DNA of 64,000 bases from the NCBI GenBank assembly GCA_040768585.1, contig JAXGMQ010000001.1, positions 744,001-808,000 of the forward strand, given 5' to 3'. Each line of letters starts with the position of its first letter. Position 1 is the stretch's first letter. The notes under the pieces were generated by a model. It did no database searches. It had not been told where the DNA came from and worked only from the letters and a program-made list of their open reading frames with translations. The translations under genes were made by a program, and so were the position numbers. Positions 62,640 through 64,000 of the stretch are shown piece after piece. The stretch is from JAXGMQ01 sp040768585. Its GTDB lineage: Bacteria; Caldisericota; Caldisericia; JAAYUI01.

Positions 62640-62945
62640 TCACCTCTTAAAATGGTCTAGAACACACCCCACACATAGGAATATGCACTTCATGTTGAGA
62701 GAATAGATTACCTCCTGCCCCTTCTTTTCGTATATCACGATTTTCTTGGTTCGAAGGATTGCAAGGTGCTGAGAAACACAGGTTGGAGTGCAGTCCATAA
62801 GGTGCGCGAGCTGCGATACTGAATATGAGTCTGATGAAAGTAGTTCCACTATCTTGAGGCGTTTTTCTGACGATAGAGCGCCAAATATCTCACTGAGATT
62901 CCTCAAATCCTCATCGGTCAGTTTCAGTTGTTCTAAAGTATTCAT
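62640..62945 (-). CDS. ArsR-family regulator with cysteine metal-site candidates
   Basis: 101 residues from ATG 62945. Winged helix: FGALSSEKRLKIVELLSS, VSQLAHLMDCTPTCVSQHLAIL. Cys in DCTPTC (recognition region) and at the C-terminus KCIFLCVGC are candidate As(III)/thiophilic-metal ligands. A GTG at 62994 upstream would include the promoter. The -10 box ends seven bases before the ATG, so the transcript would be leaderless. Head of the redox operon. Confidence 0.88.
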   Translation of the reverse strand: MNTLEQLKLTDEDLRNLSEIFGALSSEKRLKIVELLSSDSYSVSQLAHLMDCTPTCVSQHLAILRTKKIVIYEKKGQEVIYSLNMKCIFLCVGCVLDHFKR

Positions 62946-62952
62946 AACTTCG

Positions 62953-62980
62953 TATATACGCAGATATGCATATATGTCAA
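62953..62980 (-). promoter_or_regulatory. Promoter and inverted-repeat operator of the ArsR redox operon
   Basis: Minus strand: -35 TTGACA (62975-62980), 16-bp spacer, -10 TATATA (62953-62958). The spacer and -10 contain an inverted repeat TATATGCA ... TGCGTATATA like ArsR operators, covering RNA polymerase contacts, so the regulator should repress until it binds its ligand. Confidence 0.75.
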
Positions 62981-63278
62981 CTACGCACTTCACTATTGCA
63001 AAACAGGTTTAGAATCAATGAGAGTCTTTTGTCAATAGTGATTTAAGCCCGTAGATTTCAAAATTAAACCAGGGATGTTACTTTAGGCTTTCCCAAGGAA
63101 TATCCTTTTCTTTTACCGCGGTGATATGCAATGATATCTGTTAATAAGGTTATTTGTGGGCGAAAAAGGGAGGCGCATTAAGCGACAAAATAAGCTTAGA
63201 AAAACTTGCCATTTGAGGTAAGAGGTCGAAAGTACTACAGGTGACAGCACCATAGGTATAGGATTTACACCTAACGGA

Positions 63279-64000
63279 TCAATCACTTTCGTGATATGAT
63301 TGCACTTTCTTTGTAAACCACTCCATTGCTCCAATAAAGGCATCAAATCTAGACTGGTCTTGAAGTTCCAAAATATCAAAACTCGGTCTTCTGTTTATGA
63401 CACTCTCATCAAGTGAGATTATCCCAATTTTATTAAGCTCTCTGACAAATTCCATCCTATCTGCTTCAGTTTCAAAAGCTGGATTTTTTCTGATATACTC
63501 AAACTGAATCTCAATTTTACCATATGTCCAGAGTGTAATTGGATTGTAATTGATATCCCCAGCAGCGACAGTTGGTCTACATGAACCACTTCTAAGTCCC
63601 TGTCCATAAATATCCTTGTAGCCAATTTTGAGCATTTTATCTAAAAGCTTCGTTGTTACTTCTCTATATCTACTGTTATTCCTTTCCACCAGCTCCTCAA
63701 GAAATGAGATTTTGTCCCAATATTTCTTATTAATTTCTGCTCTTTGTGTCCTTATACTCGACGAAATAATCTTTGACAACACAACATCCCTGTGTCTGCA
63801 AATCTGCACTCCATACACATCTACTGTGTCCATATTTTCTGAAAGGAAATTGATTATCGTAATCAACTCACTGGGGAGTTCATCAGAGGCAAATACGAGC
63901 TTGAGATTGCCAGATCTCAGGTTGGATTTTACCTGTGCCCAAAATTCACTTTCTGTTAGATTATCTCCAATATGATTTTCAATCACATTGTCGTAATCAA
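63279..64000 (-). CDS. Uncharacterised protein, 5' end beyond the window
   Basis: The minus frame is open to base 64000 (a GTG at 63986 is an internal codon, not needed as a start), so the N-terminus is missing. About 240 residues are seen: ESEFWAQVKSNLRSGNLKLVFASDELPSELITIINFLSE is typical of a widespread family of nuclease-like hypothetical proteins encoded in mobile or defence regions, of which this is the C-terminal two-thirds; the nuclease-like part would lie outside. Downstream (62995-63278) holds nothing I can name. Confidence 0.6.
   Translation of the reverse strand, partial: DYDNVIENHIGDNLTESEFWAQVKSNLRSGNLKLVFASDELPSELITIINFLSENMDTVDVYGVQICRHRDVVLSKIISSSIRTQRAEINKKYWDKISFLEELVERNNSRYREVTTKLLDKMLKIGYKDIYGQGLRSGSCRPTVAAGDINYNPITLWTYGKIEIQFEYIRKNPAFETEADRMEFVRELNKIGIISLDESVINRRPSFDILELQDQSRFDAFIGAMEWFTKKVQSYHESD

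Overview
The window reads as a chromosomal segment of a free-living anaerobic bacterium of intermediate G+C content. It is not obviously a phage or plasmid. Three families are unusually dense: secreted beta-propeller (PQQ-like, NHL-like, TolB-like) proteins, proteins ending in copper-amine-oxidase-N type stalk domains, and lipoproteins. Energy genes are a V/A-type ATPase, a K+-dependent membrane pyrophosphatase and a phosphofructokinase with an aberrant phosphoryl-donor motif. This recalls deep-branching anaerobic lineages (Caldisericota-like, Thermotogota-like or thermophilic Firmicutes-like), but I cannot fix the phylum from sequence alone.

Layout. 1-6.8 kb: a stalk-domain protein cut by the left edge, a scar of a second copy, and several exported proteins. 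6.9-9.7 kb: a taurine/sulfonate/nitrate-type ABC importer. 9.9-16.7 kb, minus strand: tRNA-Val(CAC), hppA, a pfkA-like gene and a very large Ser/Thr kinase-ATPase-TPR protein. 16.8-18.2 kb: a TetR operon with an alkyltransferase-like protein. 18.2-24.9 kb: two beta-propeller proteins and two DUF3352-like membrane-anchored proteins. 25.1-35.2 kb: the conserved rpsP-khpA-ylqD-trmD ... rplS-lepB-rnhB-yraN block, lacking rimM and split by about 5 kb that carries a MITE-like element, three tandem lepB genes and a umuD-umuC-SRAP mutagenesis operon. 35.6-44.0 kb: a complete nine-gene V-ATPase operon (H-I-K-E-C-F-A-B-D) whose proteolipid carries a Na+-binding signature.

44.0-48.3 kb is an accessory patch. 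The last 24 bp of the ATPase D gene are repeated 0.7 kb downstream. Between and after the repeats lie two related two-TM proteins, an AT-rich HEPN-like protein, about 0.7 kb of structured non-coding DNA and an aminoglycoside-nucleotidyltransferase-like gene. 48.4-57.8 kb holds ahcY, a BACON-like secreted protein, a secreted protein interrupted by one in-frame TGA, a MerR/GyrI regulator with a textbook 19-bp-spacer promoter, and a stalk-domain protein next to an ArsR-like regulator. 58.2-63.0 kb is a tightly overlapped seven-gene operon: ArsR regulator, YraQ/ArsP-type permease, mini-thioredoxin, thioredoxin lipoprotein, PQQ-propeller plus stalk protein, membrane thioredoxin and CcdA. The last gene is cut by the right edge.

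Best candidates for something undescribed: the ArsR-permease-thioredoxin-propeller-CcdA redox operon; the HEPN-like island with a duplicated atpD 3' end; the TGA-interrupted secreted gene with otherwise intact signals; and the H+/Na+-PPase next to a PFK that lacks the normal GGDG/GGDD donor motif.
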